A DNA stretch of 64,000 nt from WJMB01 sp964581465 (GCA_964581465.1 CAZOOP010000014.1:1-64000); one strand, 5' to 3'. Positions 51,763 to 61,892 are shown, counted from the first letter of the stretch. Program-made: numbers and translations. The notes: generated from the sequence alone by a model not told the origin.

Positions 51763-53598
51763 ATGGTTCAACGATTCATCGCCCTGATGCTCTGTCTGAC
51801 GACCTTGGCCGGTTACGCCGCCGAGGAGGACGAGATCGTCCGCCTGGCCTTCGAGGGCAACGAATACTTCTCCACCGAGACCCTGGACGTCGGGCTGGGG
51901 GTGCGCGTGGGTCAGCTCCACTCCGAACGAAGGCTGGAGCGCGCCGCCGAGCGCCTGGAAACCCTCTACCGCGACAACGGCTTCTTCGAGGCGAGTGTGG
52001 GCACCCGTGTCAGCGAGCGCTTCGGCCTGCGCGGCGGTTTGATCGTCTACTTCGAGATCGACGAGGGTTTGCCCAGCCCCTTGACCGAGGTGCGGGTCAA
52101 TCATAACGGCCTGCTCGATCAGGCACTCATCGACGAGCTGCTGGCCGATAACACCACCGAGATCTGGACCCTGGCCTATGACGACCTGCTCGAGGTCAGC
52201 CTGCGCCGTCTCTTCGCCGATAACGGCTACCTCTACGTCTCCATCGTCGTCGAGGACCACTTCACCGAGGAAGGCGTCCGGGTGGTCCTCAACGTACAGG
52301 AAGGCCCCCGGGTCCGGGTCGGAGCGATCGAGATCGCCGGCAACGAGCCGATCCTGGAGCGTGTCGTCCGACGCGAGGTGACCTTCGAGCCCGGCGGCTG
52401 GATCAACCTGAGCGCGATCTACGAGAGCCGGCGCAATATCTACGCCACCGGCGTTTTCACCAACGCCGGTTTCAAGATCCCCGAGCGCGAGGAACGGGCC
52501 GAGGTGGTCACGGTGCGCTTCGAGGTCGAGCCCGACAAGACTCGCTGGTTCTCCTTCACTCTGGGCTACGAGTATTCGCAGACCGGGGGCTCCGGCGCGG
52601 TCTTCGAAGCCGCCTGGGGCGACGACAATCTCTTCGGCAACCTCCAACGTCTCGAAGTCGGGGCGGCTTTCCGCTATAACTTCGCCGAGAGCCAATTCGA
52701 GCGAGAACTCTACCAGGTCATCTACAGCGAGCCCTGGCTGCTCTCGCTGCGCGGCCTCTCCGGCAGGCTGCGCCTCTACCTGGAACGCGAGCGCCTGGTC
52801 AGCTACAAGATCGACAGCTACGGCTTCGACCTCGGCGTCGACTACGCCTTCAACGAGCAGTACGCCCTGGGCGGCGGCCTGCGCTTCGAACGCTCCAACC
52901 TCTGGGAGGTATCCGAGGAGGCCTCCACCGAGGACCTGGAGCTCCAGGGTTACCGCAACACCACCGCGCCCTACGCCCAGTTCGTCATCGACCTGCGCGA
53001 CAACGCCTTCATCCCCAGCCGGGGGATGTACTCCAAGAGCTACCTCGAGCTCGCCGGTGGGATGCTCGGCGGTGACAACGACTACCTGAAGGCGACCCAG
53101 GAGCTCAACGGCTACCTTGGTCTGAGCGACTCGCTGATCCTGGCCCTGCACGCCTTCACCGGATTGGGCGCCCCCTACGACGACTCTTCCGCCCTGCCGA
53201 TCTACGAGCGTTTCTTTCTCGGCGGCTCCTACTCCCTGCGCGGCTTTCCCGAGCGTTCCGTGGGACCCCGCGACGCCGGCGATGAGCCCGTCGGCGGCGC
53301 CGTGGCCCTGCTGGGCAATGTCGAGCTGCGCCTGCGCTTGGGCGAAAGCGACTTCTCCCTTGGTTTCTTCACCGATTCGGGGATGGTCTGGCCCGGCTTC
53401 GACCAGTTCGACCTGACCGACCTGGCCCTGGGTATCGGCGCCGGGCTGCGCTACATGACGCCCATCGGCCCACTGCGCCTCGATGTCGGTTTCGTAGCCG
53501 TCCCGGGACGGACCTACCTCTCCGGCGCTTCGGGTTACGAACCCACCGACGCCGACTACGGCTGGCAGATCCACCTTGCTCTGGGGCATATCTTCTGA
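51763..53598 (+). CDS. Omp85 superfamily outer-membrane protein (BamA/TamA-like)
   Basis: 611 residues from ATG 51763, chosen because a signal peptide (FIALMLCLTTLAGYA) starts there; the frame is open 38 codons upstream within and beyond the previous gene. About three POTRA domains (25-260; IVRLAFEGNEYFSTETL, VEVGAIEIAGNEPILERVVRREV-like VRVGAIEIAGNEPILERV) precede a C-terminal 16-strand barrel. The family motif is present as FFLGGSYSLRGFPERSVGPRD (about 485), in place of the usual (V/I)RG(F/Y). Omp85 proteins insert or secrete outer-membrane proteins. The last residues, WQIHLALGHIF, end in the aromatic typical of barrels. Good evidence for a diderm envelope. Confidence 0.9.
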   Translation: MVQRFIALMLCLTTLAGYAAEEDEIVRLAFEGNEYFSTETLDVGLGVRVGQLHSERRLERAAERLETLYRDNGFFEASVGTRVSERFGLRGGLIVYFEIDEGLPSPLTEVRVNHNGLLDQALIDELLADNTTEIWTLAYDDLLEVSLRRLFADNGYLYVSIVVEDHFTEEGVRVVLNVQEGPRVRVGAIEIAGNEPILERVVRREVTFEPGGWINLSAIYESRRNIYATGVFTNAGFKIPEREERAEVVTVRFEVEPDKTRWFSFTLGYEYSQTGGSGAVFEAAWGDDNLFGNLQRLEVGAAFRYNFAESQFERELYQVIYSEPWLLSLRGLSGRLRLYLERERLVSYKIDSYGFDLGVDYAFNEQYALGGGLRFERSNLWEVSEEASTEDLELQGYRNTTAPYAQFVIDLRDNAFIPSRGMYSKSYLELAGGMLGGDNDYLKATQELNGYLGLSDSLILALHAFTGLGAPYDDSSALPIYERFFLGGSYSLRGFPERSVGPRDAGDEPVGGAVALLGNVELRLRLGESDFSLGFFTDSGMVWPGFDQFDLTDLALGIGAGLRYMTPIGPLRLDVGFVAVPGRTYLSGASGYEPTDADYGWQIHLALGHIF

Positions 53599-54380
53599 TG
53601 ACAACCACCCAGCCCAGCCTGGAGCTCCGCAACGTCAGCGCCGCCTACGACGGCGCAGCCGTTTTGCGTGAAGTCTCCTTCACCCTGCGAGCCGGTGAGC
53701 TGGCCGCCGTGGTCGGACCCAACGGCGCGGGCAAGTCGACGCTGCTGCGCGTCGCCGCCGGGTTCCTGGAGCCCGCCGCCGGTTCGGTTAGGCTGACCGG
53801 CCATCCTCTGAGCGAACTGAGCGATCGTGAGCGGGCACGCCGGGTGGCCTGGCTGCCCCAGGAACTGCCCGAGGGCGGCTCGCTGACCGTCCGCGAGACC
53901 GTCCTGCTGGGACGTTACGCCCACCACCGCGGACCGGGAGCTTGGTCGCCGGAGGATCGAAGGGCCGCCGCGACCGCCCTGGAACGCATCGGGATCGCCG
54001 GGCTGGCCGAGCGACCGGCGGGCGAGCTGTCCGGCGGCGAGCGCCAACGGGTCTACCTGGCCCAGGCCCTTTGCCAGGGAGCGCCGCTGCTGCTCCTCGA
54101 CGAGCCGACCAACCACTTGGACCCGGCCAACCAGAAGGCGCTGCTGAACCTGCTGAGCGAGTTGCGCGACGAGGGCCGCGCCGTCCTGCTGGTCACCCAC
54201 GACCTCAACCCCGCCGCACGCCGCGCCGACCGCCTGCTGGTGTTGGCCCGGGGCGGACTGCTCCTCGACGGTCCGCCCGCCGAGGTCCTCACTCCGGCCA
54301 ACCTTCACCTGGTCTACGGTGTTGAACCCGTCGTCGTGCTCCACCCCGTCGACGGCCGCCCCCAGATCCTGGGGCCGTAG
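53598..54380 (+). CDS. ABC transporter ATPase (FecE/BtuD type)
   Basis: 260 residues, coupled to the Omp85 gene by a TGATG overlap. Walker A GPNGAGKST (about 38), Q-loop WLPQEL, signature LSGGERQRVYLAQAL (about 144), Walker B LLLLDEPTNHLD and H-loop VTHDLNPAARRADR. The order and the sequence around the signature are those of metal-chelate (siderophore, heme or B12) importers. No permease or binding protein gene is adjacent, so its partners are elsewhere or it acts with another system. Placement next to an outer-membrane protein might suggest uptake, but Omp85 is not a TonB receptor. Confidence 0.88.
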   Translation: MTTTQPSLELRNVSAAYDGAAVLREVSFTLRAGELAAVVGPNGAGKSTLLRVAAGFLEPAAGSVRLTGHPLSELSDRERARRVAWLPQELPEGGSLTVRETVLLGRYAHHRGPGAWSPEDRRAAATALERIGIAGLAERPAGELSGGERQRVYLAQALCQGAPLLLLDEPTNHLDPANQKALLNLLSELRDEGRAVLLVTHDLNPAARRADRLLVLARGGLLLDGPPAEVLTPANLHLVYGVEPVVVLHPVDGRPQILGP

Positions 54381-54561
54381 ACGGCTCAGAGTTTATCGCG
54401 CACCCGCGCCGCAACACCCGCACAGACCATCAAGCCGACAGGCGAGTTGGCGGCGCTTCGGCGTTATCCGACGTTCCAACCGCCGGTTATCGCCCCGACA
54501 GACCTCAGCCAGGAAGCAGCCCCCCTGACGCAGTGTAGCTGTAGCTTTGGCTGGTAAGTAC

Positions 54562-54589
54562 AAAAGGCGACCCGTGCGGGTCGCCTTTT
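54562..54589. terminator. Bidirectional intrinsic terminator
   Basis: AAAAGGCGACCCG / CGGGTCGCCTTTT, a 13-bp stem with a 2-nt centre, A-tract on the left and T-tract on the right, so it works in both directions between the convergent ABC ATPase and histidine kinase genes. Confidence 0.92.
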
Positions 54590-54644
54590 CATACCGGAAT
54601 CGATACCGTGGGGAGGCGGGCGACAACCGTCGCTGCGGCGCCAC

Positions 54645-57600
54645 CTACTCGATATCCTCCCAGAAGTCCTCGTGGATGGTCAGGTCCTTGGGGATGGTGA
54701 AGTTGAAGCGGCTGCCCACGCCGAGCTCGCTCTCGACCCAGATGCGCCCCCTGTGCCGTACGACGATGGCCCGCGTGATGGCCAGTCCGAGACCGGTCCC
54801 GCCGTAGTGGCGGGTCAGGGTCGAATCGACCTGGTAGAGGCGCTCGAAGATCTTCTCGAATTCGCTTTCGGGGATGCCGATGCCGGTGTCGGCGACGGTG
54901 AAGTGGTAATCGTCCTCCTGCTCGCGGACGCTGATGGTCACCGAGCCCTCGCCGATGGTGAACTTGTTGGCGTTGGAGAGCATATGAACGAAGGCGGTGT
55001 AGAGCTTGCCCTTGTCCACGTTGAGGATCACCGGCTCCTTGGGCAGGTTCAGGACCAGCTTCATCCGCGGGGTGTCCAAAAACTTGTCCTGGTTCTCGAA
55101 GAAGTCCTCGAGCATGGCCGAGATGTCGGCCTCTTCGAGCTCCAGGATATACTGGCCCGATTCGAGCTTCAACAGGTCCAGCAGCTCGGTGATCAGCTTG
55201 GTCAGGTGGTCGGACTTCTCGACGATGGTCCGCAGCAGATCGAGCTGCTTCTCGTTGACCTCGCCGATGATGCGATTGTACATCAACTGGGCGTAGCCCT
55301 TGATGACGGTCACCGGGGTGTTGAGCTCGTGGGAGACCATGGAGACGAAGTCGGACTTCATCTGATCGAGCTTGATCAGCTCCTCGTTGGCCAGGGCCAG
55401 GGCCAGGGCCTTCTCGCGCAGCTCCTGGTAGAGGCTGATGTTGTGCAGGGCCTGTGAGAGCTGGTCGGCGACGGTTTCCAGGGCCGAGATGTCGGCGGGG
55501 TCGAAGGCGGCGGTCTTGTTCGATTGGATGTCGAGCACCCCGATGGCCTCGCCCTCGACCAGCAGGGGAATGCTCAACTCGCTGCCCACCTCGAAGACGT
55601 CGACGGGCTGGACGTAGCGCGACTCCTTGTAAACGTCGGAGACGTAGCGGGTCATTCCGGTGCTGGCGGCCCAGCCGACTATGCCCTGGTCAAGATAGAG
55701 GCTGTAGCCGACGCTGATCAGGACCTCGTAGAAACCGCTGATGGCTTCGAGGATCAGCTCTCCGCCGGATTCATCGACCATGAAGACGGCGATGTTGTCG
55801 TAGTCCAGGCTGTCCTTGAGGGCGTCGACGGTCTGAGTGATCAAGGTCTTGCGGTCGAAGGAGGACAGGGCCAGGCGACCCAACTTGTTGATGATCTTGA
55901 GCTGTTCCTGACGCCGCAGGATCTCGCGCTCGGCCCGTTTGGCCGTGGTCACGTCGCGCAGCGAACCCTGGTAGACGCCCGCGGCTTCACTGAATAGGGT
56001 GAAACGCTCCTTGCGTTCGACGTTGAGCAGGATGGTGCGCTCGCCCTCGACGGGGTGCTCGAGAATGAACTCGATCTCCTGGGGACCCAGGCCGGAGTCC
56101 AGACGCTCCAGGGCTCGCACCAGGGTTTCCCGAGACTCGCCCCGGACCAGCTCGGTTATCCGCAGGCCCTCGAGCTCATCGTGCCCGCTTCCGGTAAGCT
56201 CGACGAAGCGCCGGTTGATGTTGAGCAGGTTCCAGCCCGTGTCCAGGTCGAACAGGGCGTCGGATGCGTCGCGGAACAGGGAGCGGAACTCCTCGCGGGA
56301 GCGGCGCAGGCTCTCGCGCAACCGGGCGGTGGCGATGGCCTGGGCGGCCAGGTTGGCGAAGGATTCCAAAGGCTGGATGCTGAACTCGGTGGGCACCAGG
56401 CCGTCGCGGGGATCGTCGGCGGAGATCATCCCCAGGAACTCGCCATGCTGACCGATCAGGGGAACGAAGAAGAAGTCGTTGGGGTCCCAGTTCAGGAATG
56501 AGCCGGGATCGGCCCGCGAGGGGATGCTCTGGTCGACGAGCAGGCCGTCGGCCCGGGCGGCGGGTAGGTAGTAACACTTGCCGATGGTCAGCGCCAGTTC
56601 CTGGATCTCCTCGATACGCTCCCGGGTGGTCGGCGGGCCGCTGAGCAACTGCTGGATCTCGGCCTCGGAGAGGTTGGAGAAGGCGAAGCGATGCAGGATG
56701 TCGTCCTCCATCAGTGAGAGCACCGCCCTCTGGAAGGTCGAGTGGTTGGTGATCGCGTCGACCACCCGGCGGCAGATGTGGACCAGGTCGTTCTCGGCCA
56801 GGATCTCGGCGCCGATGTTGTTGAAGTCACGCAGGCGGGCGTAGGACTCGTCGAGCTCGGCCAGAGCCCGACGACGGCGCTCCTCTGCCTGGGTGGAGCC
56901 GATCCCCTGAGCCAGGTAGCCGGCGAAGGTCTCGAACTCGTTGAGGTTGAGATCACTGCGGCGCGGCAGCATCAGCGCCAGGCCCTCGAAGCCGGTGCGG
57001 GAGAACAGCGGGCAGGCGATCAGGCAGCAACCGCCGAGTTTTTCCAGGTAGCGCACACTGTCTGCGGCGTTACGGCGAATCTCATCGGGCAGGGATTCCA
57101 GATCATCGAGCCTGACCGGACCGCGTTTATCGTGGACCAGATCGACCAGATAATCCAGCACGGGTTGGAAGCGGGGTTCGAGTTTGTCGATCTGGACTCG
57201 CCGCTCCGCGGGTACACGCGGGCTGTAGACAACCGGCGAGACGGCGTATCGGTAATCGGACGCGCTGAGCTCCACCTCGGTCGACGGCGGCGCACCGACA
57301 ACGGTGTAGACCTGGACCGCGAGCAAATCCAGCGCCTCGACGATATGCCCGCTGACCAGGGCGATGATCTGCTCCAGATCGCCGCCGACGGTCAGCGCGC
57401 GGTTGATCGAGCGTAGGTTCTCCAGGGAACGGCGGCGCTCGTGCCGGGCCTGGCGGAGCTCTCCGGCCATCTCCTCGCGCAGGCGGCGGGACTGCCGACG
57501 CCAGAGCAGAGCGCCCAGGGCCACGGTGAACAGCACCAGAGCGCCGAAGACGATCCAGTTGCGCCGCTGGGTCTGGGACAGCGGCGCGATGACCTCGTCC

Positions 57601-58463
57601 CAGGGCAGCACGGCGACCAGGTAGAAGCGGTGCCCGCCGATGTTCAGCGGACTGTAATGGACGACCAGGTCTTTCTCGGTCGCGTTTTCAGAGCCACCGC
57701 CGTCGCTCAAACGGGCCAACCCGGGCAGCCCCAACTGCAGGCGCAGACCGAGCAGCTCGGTCACCGCGGAGTCCTCGGCACCGAAGTAATCGAGCATGTT
57801 CACCAGGGGCGGCGTCTGCTCGCAGTTGTCGATAATCCCACCGTCCTCGTCGATCAGGAAGCGGCGGCAGGCCTGTTGCCCGTCGTCGAAGAGCCGCTCG
57901 ACGAAGGTAGAGAGACTGACCGTGCCGACCAGGACCCCCTCGATGTCCGGCAGGTTGAGCGGCTGGTTGATGGTGAACTGGACGTCGCCGGCGTAGTTGA
58001 AGGGGGCCGAGATGATGGTGCGTTGCGTACGCTGGGCCTCGATGAAGGACATCCCGGATCCGCAGGGACCGCTCTCGGGCTCGGTCAGGTCGGGGCCTTG
58101 GATGGGATAATCCTCGGGTACGGCGTAGACGGACTCCAGGTCTTTATTGATCAGGTAGACGCGCACGAGGGCCGGAATGTGCCGGTGCCGGGCTCGTTTG
58201 TAGATCAGGTTGATGCCCAGCTTCACATCGTCGAGATCGCCGACGACGCCGGTGTCGCTCAGGGTCTCCAACGAGCCCTCGTAGTCCGCCACGGCGTCTA
58301 GGATCGTGGCCGCTTTGCTCTGGGCCAGCGCCTGCTCGCGTTCGGCGAAATCCACCAGGGCGCGGCGCTGGACGTTGGCGTCCAGAACCACCCCCACCGT
58401 GGTGATGATGATCAACAGCGCGGGGAAGATGATCCAGATATAGCGGGTGGTACTATGGGGCAT
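54645..58463 (-). CDS. Large membrane-bound sensor histidine kinase (dCache-like, GAF, PAS)
   Basis: 1272 residues. TM1 is about 8-28 and TM2 about 304-324. Between them lies an extracytoplasmic sensor of dCache type (EYPIQGPDLTEPESG-like, IISAPFNYAGDVQFTINQPL, VGTVSLSTFVERLFDD). In the cytoplasm follow GAF-like 1 (347-530), GAF-like 2 (541-711), PAS (721-845), GAF 3 (854-1010), HisKA with the phosphorylated His about 1044 (SMVSHELNTPVTVIKGYA) and HATPase (1140-1265; DTGIGIPESEF, GGTGLGLAITRAIV). It lacks a receiver domain, and no response regulator is nearby. The start is supported by the first membrane helix. It probably integrates an outside ligand with several internal signals. Confidence 0.92.
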   Translation of the reverse strand: MPHSTTRYIWIIFPALLIIITTVGVVLDANVQRRALVDFAEREQALAQSKAATILDAVADYEGSLETLSDTGVVGDLDDVKLGINLIYKRARHRHIPALVRVYLINKDLESVYAVPEDYPIQGPDLTEPESGPCGSGMSFIEAQRTQRTIISAPFNYAGDVQFTINQPLNLPDIEGVLVGTVSLSTFVERLFDDGQQACRRFLIDEDGGIIDNCEQTPPLVNMLDYFGAEDSAVTELLGLRLQLGLPGLARLSDGGGSENATEKDLVVHYSPLNIGGHRFYLVAVLPWDEVIAPLSQTQRRNWIVFGALVLFTVALGALLWRRQSRRLREEMAGELRQARHERRRSLENLRSINRALTVGGDLEQIIALVSGHIVEALDLLAVQVYTVVGAPPSTEVELSASDYRYAVSPVVYSPRVPAERRVQIDKLEPRFQPVLDYLVDLVHDKRGPVRLDDLESLPDEIRRNAADSVRYLEKLGGCCLIACPLFSRTGFEGLALMLPRRSDLNLNEFETFAGYLAQGIGSTQAEERRRRALAELDESYARLRDFNNIGAEILAENDLVHICRRVVDAITNHSTFQRAVLSLMEDDILHRFAFSNLSEAEIQQLLSGPPTTRERIEEIQELALTIGKCYYLPAARADGLLVDQSIPSRADPGSFLNWDPNDFFFVPLIGQHGEFLGMISADDPRDGLVPTEFSIQPLESFANLAAQAIATARLRESLRRSREEFRSLFRDASDALFDLDTGWNLLNINRRFVELTGSGHDELEGLRITELVRGESRETLVRALERLDSGLGPQEIEFILEHPVEGERTILLNVERKERFTLFSEAAGVYQGSLRDVTTAKRAEREILRRQEQLKIINKLGRLALSSFDRKTLITQTVDALKDSLDYDNIAVFMVDESGGELILEAISGFYEVLISVGYSLYLDQGIVGWAASTGMTRYVSDVYKESRYVQPVDVFEVGSELSIPLLVEGEAIGVLDIQSNKTAAFDPADISALETVADQLSQALHNISLYQELREKALALALANEELIKLDQMKSDFVSMVSHELNTPVTVIKGYAQLMYNRIIGEVNEKQLDLLRTIVEKSDHLTKLITELLDLLKLESGQYILELEEADISAMLEDFFENQDKFLDTPRMKLVLNLPKEPVILNVDKGKLYTAFVHMLSNANKFTIGEGSVTISVREQEDDYHFTVADTGIGIPESEFEKIFERLYQVDSTLTRHYGGTGLGLAITRAIVVRHRGRIWVESELGVGSRFNFTIPKDLTIHEDFWEDIE

Positions 58464-58611
58464 GGGCTAGCGGGGTCGACCGCTGGAGAATAGCCGGTGT
58501 GTCGATCAACGCGAAATCGCCGGGAGCGCGGAGGTCATCGGCGTCGCCGACGGCGACAACGTATAGAATAGCATAGCCTTGGGCCGATTGGGAAAGGGCT
58601 TGACGCCGAGG

Positions 58612-60468
58612 TCAACCCCGCCGCCGCCGCCGCCTCAGGGCCAGGATCAGCTCGGTGGTGAGCAGCAATGCGGCGAGGATCAGCAACCAGCGCCACAACG
58701 GCAGGGGCGCCGATCCCGCCGTGGCGGCCAACTCATCGAGCTCGACGACCTCTACACCATCGCCGATCAGCGCGCGATACTCCTCGACGGCGGGTTCACC
58801 GAGGCGCCCCTCGCCGGGCGTGGCGTTGACGGCCAGGGGCCTCCCTTGGGGATCGTCGGCGTCGACCAGCCTCCAGAAACCCAGCAGGTCAAGCTCGACC
58901 CCGCCGCCGACGGCTTCGCGGCGCTCCCCCAAGGGGTCGATCAGCCACTGCCCCGGCTCCAGCCGCAGCGTGTCGCCACCGGTGCGAACGGAGGTCGGGG
59001 TTTCGGCGTGGGCGGTCAGGCGCAGCGTCTGCAACATCAGCGGCGCCCAGAGCTCGGAGACGGGCAGGGCGCCGTCGGCGGCGAGGTAGGGCAGCAGCCA
59101 GAGCGTCAGCCGGCGGTCGTCCTCCTCGCGCAGGGCCAAGGCCGGCGAGCCGTTGCCGTACTCCAGCAGCACCCGCCAGTTTTCGTCCAACCGCGCCCGG
59201 GGAGCCCGACGGACCAGGCCGCCGCGTTCCAGAATCCCGGCGGCGCCGCCCAGCGCGGCGGTGATCGGATTCTCGCCACCCGACGGGGCGACCAGGCCCA
59301 GAGTACGGTCTTCGCCACCGGACACCGCGGGCGCCAGATACTCCAGGCCCAGTTCCGGCATCGAAGCCGGTCGCTCGGCGGGCACCAGGATCAGGGCGTC
59401 GGCGTTCGCGGGCAGAGCGTCGAGGCGCGGGTACTCGACGACGGCCACCTCGGCGGATTCCGGTCCGGGGGCTCTCTCGGCCAGCCCCGGCGAGGAGCGC
59501 AACAGCAGCTCCAGGGCCGGAACTGAGGCTGCCGGATAAACCCGGGGCGGCTCGTGGAGCCGCAACACCAGCCGGCGGGCGTCGTCGGCGGCCAGGGCGT
59601 CGCGCTCCTCGGCCTCCAGCACGATCGCGCTCCAGCCCGGTTCGGCGGTGGTGATCGACAGCGACCCGCCGCCGCTGAGCTCGCGACGCTCCAGGACGCG
59701 ACCGTCGGCGGCCAGTTCGTACCGGCGGCTCGGGCCGCTCACACTCGTCCGCAGCTCCAGGGGCGCTCCGGCCAGGGGTAGGGGATTGACCGGCGAGAGC
59801 TCTTCTACGCCGCCGTTGTTCACCGCGCCGCCGACGGGAACCAGGTGCAGCCGCCCCGGATAGTCCAGCTCCTCCGGGTTGTCGGGGCGGGGCAGGTCCG
59901 AGAGCAGCAGCGTCAGCGTCGGTTCCTCGCCGATGGACGCGGCGGCGTACTCCAGAGCGCCGCGAACATCGCTGCCGCCCACGCCGACCTCCAGAGGCCC
60001 CAGGGCCTGCAGAGCCGCGCGGGGATCGGCGCCGGCGACGACGGGCCGCGGCGCTGCGTCGAAGGCCACCAGATCGACGACGGCGGTTTCGGGTAGACCG
60101 CGCAGCCAGGCGGCCAATGCATCGACGGCCCGCTCCCAGCGGCTGCGGTCCACCTCGTCCTCGACGCTCATCGACAGCGAGCGGTCGAGGAGGACCAGTA
60201 CTCGTTCCGGAGCGGCGGCTCCGTCGTCCAGGTAGAGCGGGCCGGCGGCGGCCAGGATCACCGCCGCCAGGGCCAGCATACGCAGGATCGTCAGCAACAG
60301 CTCGCGCAGGCGCAGGCGGCGGCTCTGCTCGGCGACGGCCTCGCGGACCAGCTTGAGAGCGGGGAAGCGTCGACGGCGTCGCAGTCGGCGACGCCACCAA
60401 TAAACCAGCAGCGGCGCCAGCACCGCCGGCAGGGCCCAGAGCAGCCAGGGATGGGTGAGCTCGATCAT
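58612..60468 (-). CDS. BatA-type membrane protein with von Willebrand A domain
   Basis: 618 residues. Two membrane helices near the N-terminus (about 8-25 and 58-75; THPWLLWALPAVLAPLLVYWWRRR is the family start) and a third at the very C-terminus (about 593-612; LWRWLLILAALLLTTELIL). The VWA domain (about 85-250) has the metal site DRSLSMS (D-x-S-x-S), with LLLSDLPRPDN further on. The C-terminal two-thirds resemble the BatA-extension proteins found beside DUF58 genes. These systems act with MoxR ATPases as chaperones or in envelope maturation. It overlaps DUF58 by 4 bp (ATGA). The MoxR partner is not here. Confidence 0.85.
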   Translation of the reverse strand: MIELTHPWLLWALPAVLAPLLVYWWRRRLRRRRRFPALKLVREAVAEQSRRLRLRELLLTILRMLALAAVILAAAGPLYLDDGAAAPERVLVLLDRSLSMSVEDEVDRSRWERAVDALAAWLRGLPETAVVDLVAFDAAPRPVVAGADPRAALQALGPLEVGVGGSDVRGALEYAAASIGEEPTLTLLLSDLPRPDNPEELDYPGRLHLVPVGGAVNNGGVEELSPVNPLPLAGAPLELRTSVSGPSRRYELAADGRVLERRELSGGGSLSITTAEPGWSAIVLEAEERDALAADDARRLVLRLHEPPRVYPAASVPALELLLRSSPGLAERAPGPESAEVAVVEYPRLDALPANADALILVPAERPASMPELGLEYLAPAVSGGEDRTLGLVAPSGGENPITAALGGAAGILERGGLVRRAPRARLDENWRVLLEYGNGSPALALREEDDRRLTLWLLPYLAADGALPVSELWAPLMLQTLRLTAHAETPTSVRTGGDTLRLEPGQWLIDPLGERREAVGGGVELDLLGFWRLVDADDPQGRPLAVNATPGEGRLGEPAVEEYRALIGDGVEVVELDELAATAGSAPLPLWRWLLILAALLLTTELILALRRRRRRG

Positions 60469-61400
60469 CGTGTTCGGCGGCCGCTCACGGCGCTGATCAG
60501 ACGCAGGCGGCGGATGAGGAAACGGCGCAGGGGTAGCCGGAATGAGCCCGAAGTGGTCAGGCGCAGGTAATCGGCCCGCCGGGAGCGCAGACGCCGCTCC
60601 AGCGCGCGGTAGTACTCGGCGGCCAGCTTGCCGAAGGCGCCGCTGAGAGTCTCGCCGTCAACGTTGACCGTGGCGCCCTCCTCGGCGTCCTCCAGCAGTA
60701 ACGGACCGCGCAGGTGGGGTTCGACCTCGTCGTCGTCGAGGAGGTGCAGCACCAGCGTCTCGTGACGGCGCGAGGCCAGGCCGGCCAGGGCGCGGTCCAG
60801 GCCGTCGCCGGACTCCCAGAGGTCGCTGATCAACACGAACAGACCGCGCCGCCGCGCCCGGGGAGCGGTCTGGCGCAGCAGAGCGGCGAAGTCGGTCCGC
60901 CCGCCGGGACCGGCGGCCTCGAGCAGGGAGAGCGCTTTGCCGAGTTGCAGCGGGCCGCGCCGCGGCGGTAAAAGCTCGCCCAGACCGCCGGCGAAAGTGC
61001 CCAAGCCCAGGTGATCGCCCTGACGCACCACCAGGTAGGCCAGGGCGGCGGCCAGGGTGCGGGCGTAGTCCAGCTTGGTCACCCCGCCGGAGCGCTCCCC
61101 GGCGTAGTTCATCGACTCCGAGGTGTCGATGAGAAGCCAGACCCGCAGGTCGGCTTCCTCGAGGTAGGTCTTGACGTAGAGGCGGTCGGTCTTGCCCCAA
61201 CTGCGCCAGTCCACCCGGCGGGGATCGTCGCCGGGGCGGTAGGGCCGGTACTCGGCGAACTCCTGGGCCGCGCCGCGCAGCGGCGAGGGATGCAGGCCGG
61301 CCAGCAGGCCCTCGACCAGTAGTCGCGCCCGCAGGCGCAGATCGCCCACGGCGGCAGCCGCCCGGGGGTCCAACAAGCCGCGCTTGTCATAAGCTTCCAT
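60465..61400 (-). CDS. DUF58 domain protein
   Basis: 311 residues. The family signature EYRPYRPGDDPRRVDWRSWGKTDRLYVKTYLEE (about 48-80) is intact and is followed by a VWA-like fold with DTSESM (about 93; D-T-S-x-S-M metal site), LISDLWESGDGLDRAL (about 190) and a C-terminal region with DYLRLTTSG. DUF58 proteins pair with BatA/VWA and MoxR AAA+ ATPases. Here only the BatA-like gene follows. The region upstream, where moxR would normally be, is a repeat island. The start ATG at 61400 has AGGACC-like upstream sequence, a weak ribosome site. Confidence 0.92.
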   Translation of the reverse strand: MEAYDKRGLLDPRAAAAVGDLRLRARLLVEGLLAGLHPSPLRGAAQEFAEYRPYRPGDDPRRVDWRSWGKTDRLYVKTYLEEADLRVWLLIDTSESMNYAGERSGGVTKLDYARTLAAALAYLVVRQGDHLGLGTFAGGLGELLPPRRGPLQLGKALSLLEAAGPGGRTDFAALLRQTAPRARRRGLFVLISDLWESGDGLDRALAGLASRRHETLVLHLLDDDEVEPHLRGPLLLEDAEEGATVNVDGETLSGAFGKLAAEYYRALERRLRSRRADYLRLTTSGSFRLPLRRFLIRRLRLISAVSGRRTR

Positions 61401-61589
61401 CAGGACCTAGTTTAGCACAGCCGGCTTTATTCCGCTCCCCCCGCCGTTGTATACTCGTTTTGGATCACGACGCCCCAACGGAGCGCTGTTACCGAAGAGC
61501 GCTCGGTACAACCGGACCGGCCTGTGAAGGCGATCACGCCCCCCGTGAAGAGTCCGTCATCTAGGTGCTGGATAAGCTGAACTGCTTTA
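61401..61589. other. Spacer upstream of the DUF58 gene, probable promoter region
   Basis: No gene. A word tatact near 61450 might be a -10 on either strand, but no -35 could be matched with confidence. Confidence 0.3.
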
Positions 61590-61819
61590 GAGATTATCGC
61601 AAGTGACGGAACAGGAATATGTCGCCAATAGGTTGTCATTATGCGCTTTCTGGCTGTGTAAGCTGTCACAATCCGCGTATTACCTGTTGGCATAAAACCA
61701 GACTTGCCCCTATGAGGGTGCTTCCAAGAGGACTAAGAGGACACTTAGACTCGGGAAGTCGTGACTTCAATGCTGTACCCCGTGCTTACCAACCCTCGGT
61801 AGGTTAACTGTTTAAAAGC
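61590..61819 (+). mobile_element. Truncated family C repeat
   Basis: It aligns from agattatcgcaagtgacgg through ccaataggttgtcattatgcg, cagacttgcccctatgaggg, ccaagaggactaagaggac and actcgggaag to gttaactgttta, matching the copy at 30774. The right third is lost; a family B terminus scrap (ccgggatcgtgtgtgacgcc, 61823-61842) follows. Confidence 0.7.
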
Positions 61820-61892
61820 TCCGGGATCGTGTGTGACGCCATCAAAGCGTAGTTTGAGATAGCCTCGTCTCAGCCGCTAGACAAAACCAGTC

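Noticed and set aside
54430..54560. SRP (4.5S) RNA-like stretch: ggaagcagcc followed by tgacgc and tgtagct before a strong terminator
   Set aside because: The 3' half resembles ffs, but the conserved apical tetraloop region (the ggtccggaa part) is missing and I could not draw the long hairpin. Probably coincidence; a covariance-model search for bacterial SRP RNA would decide.
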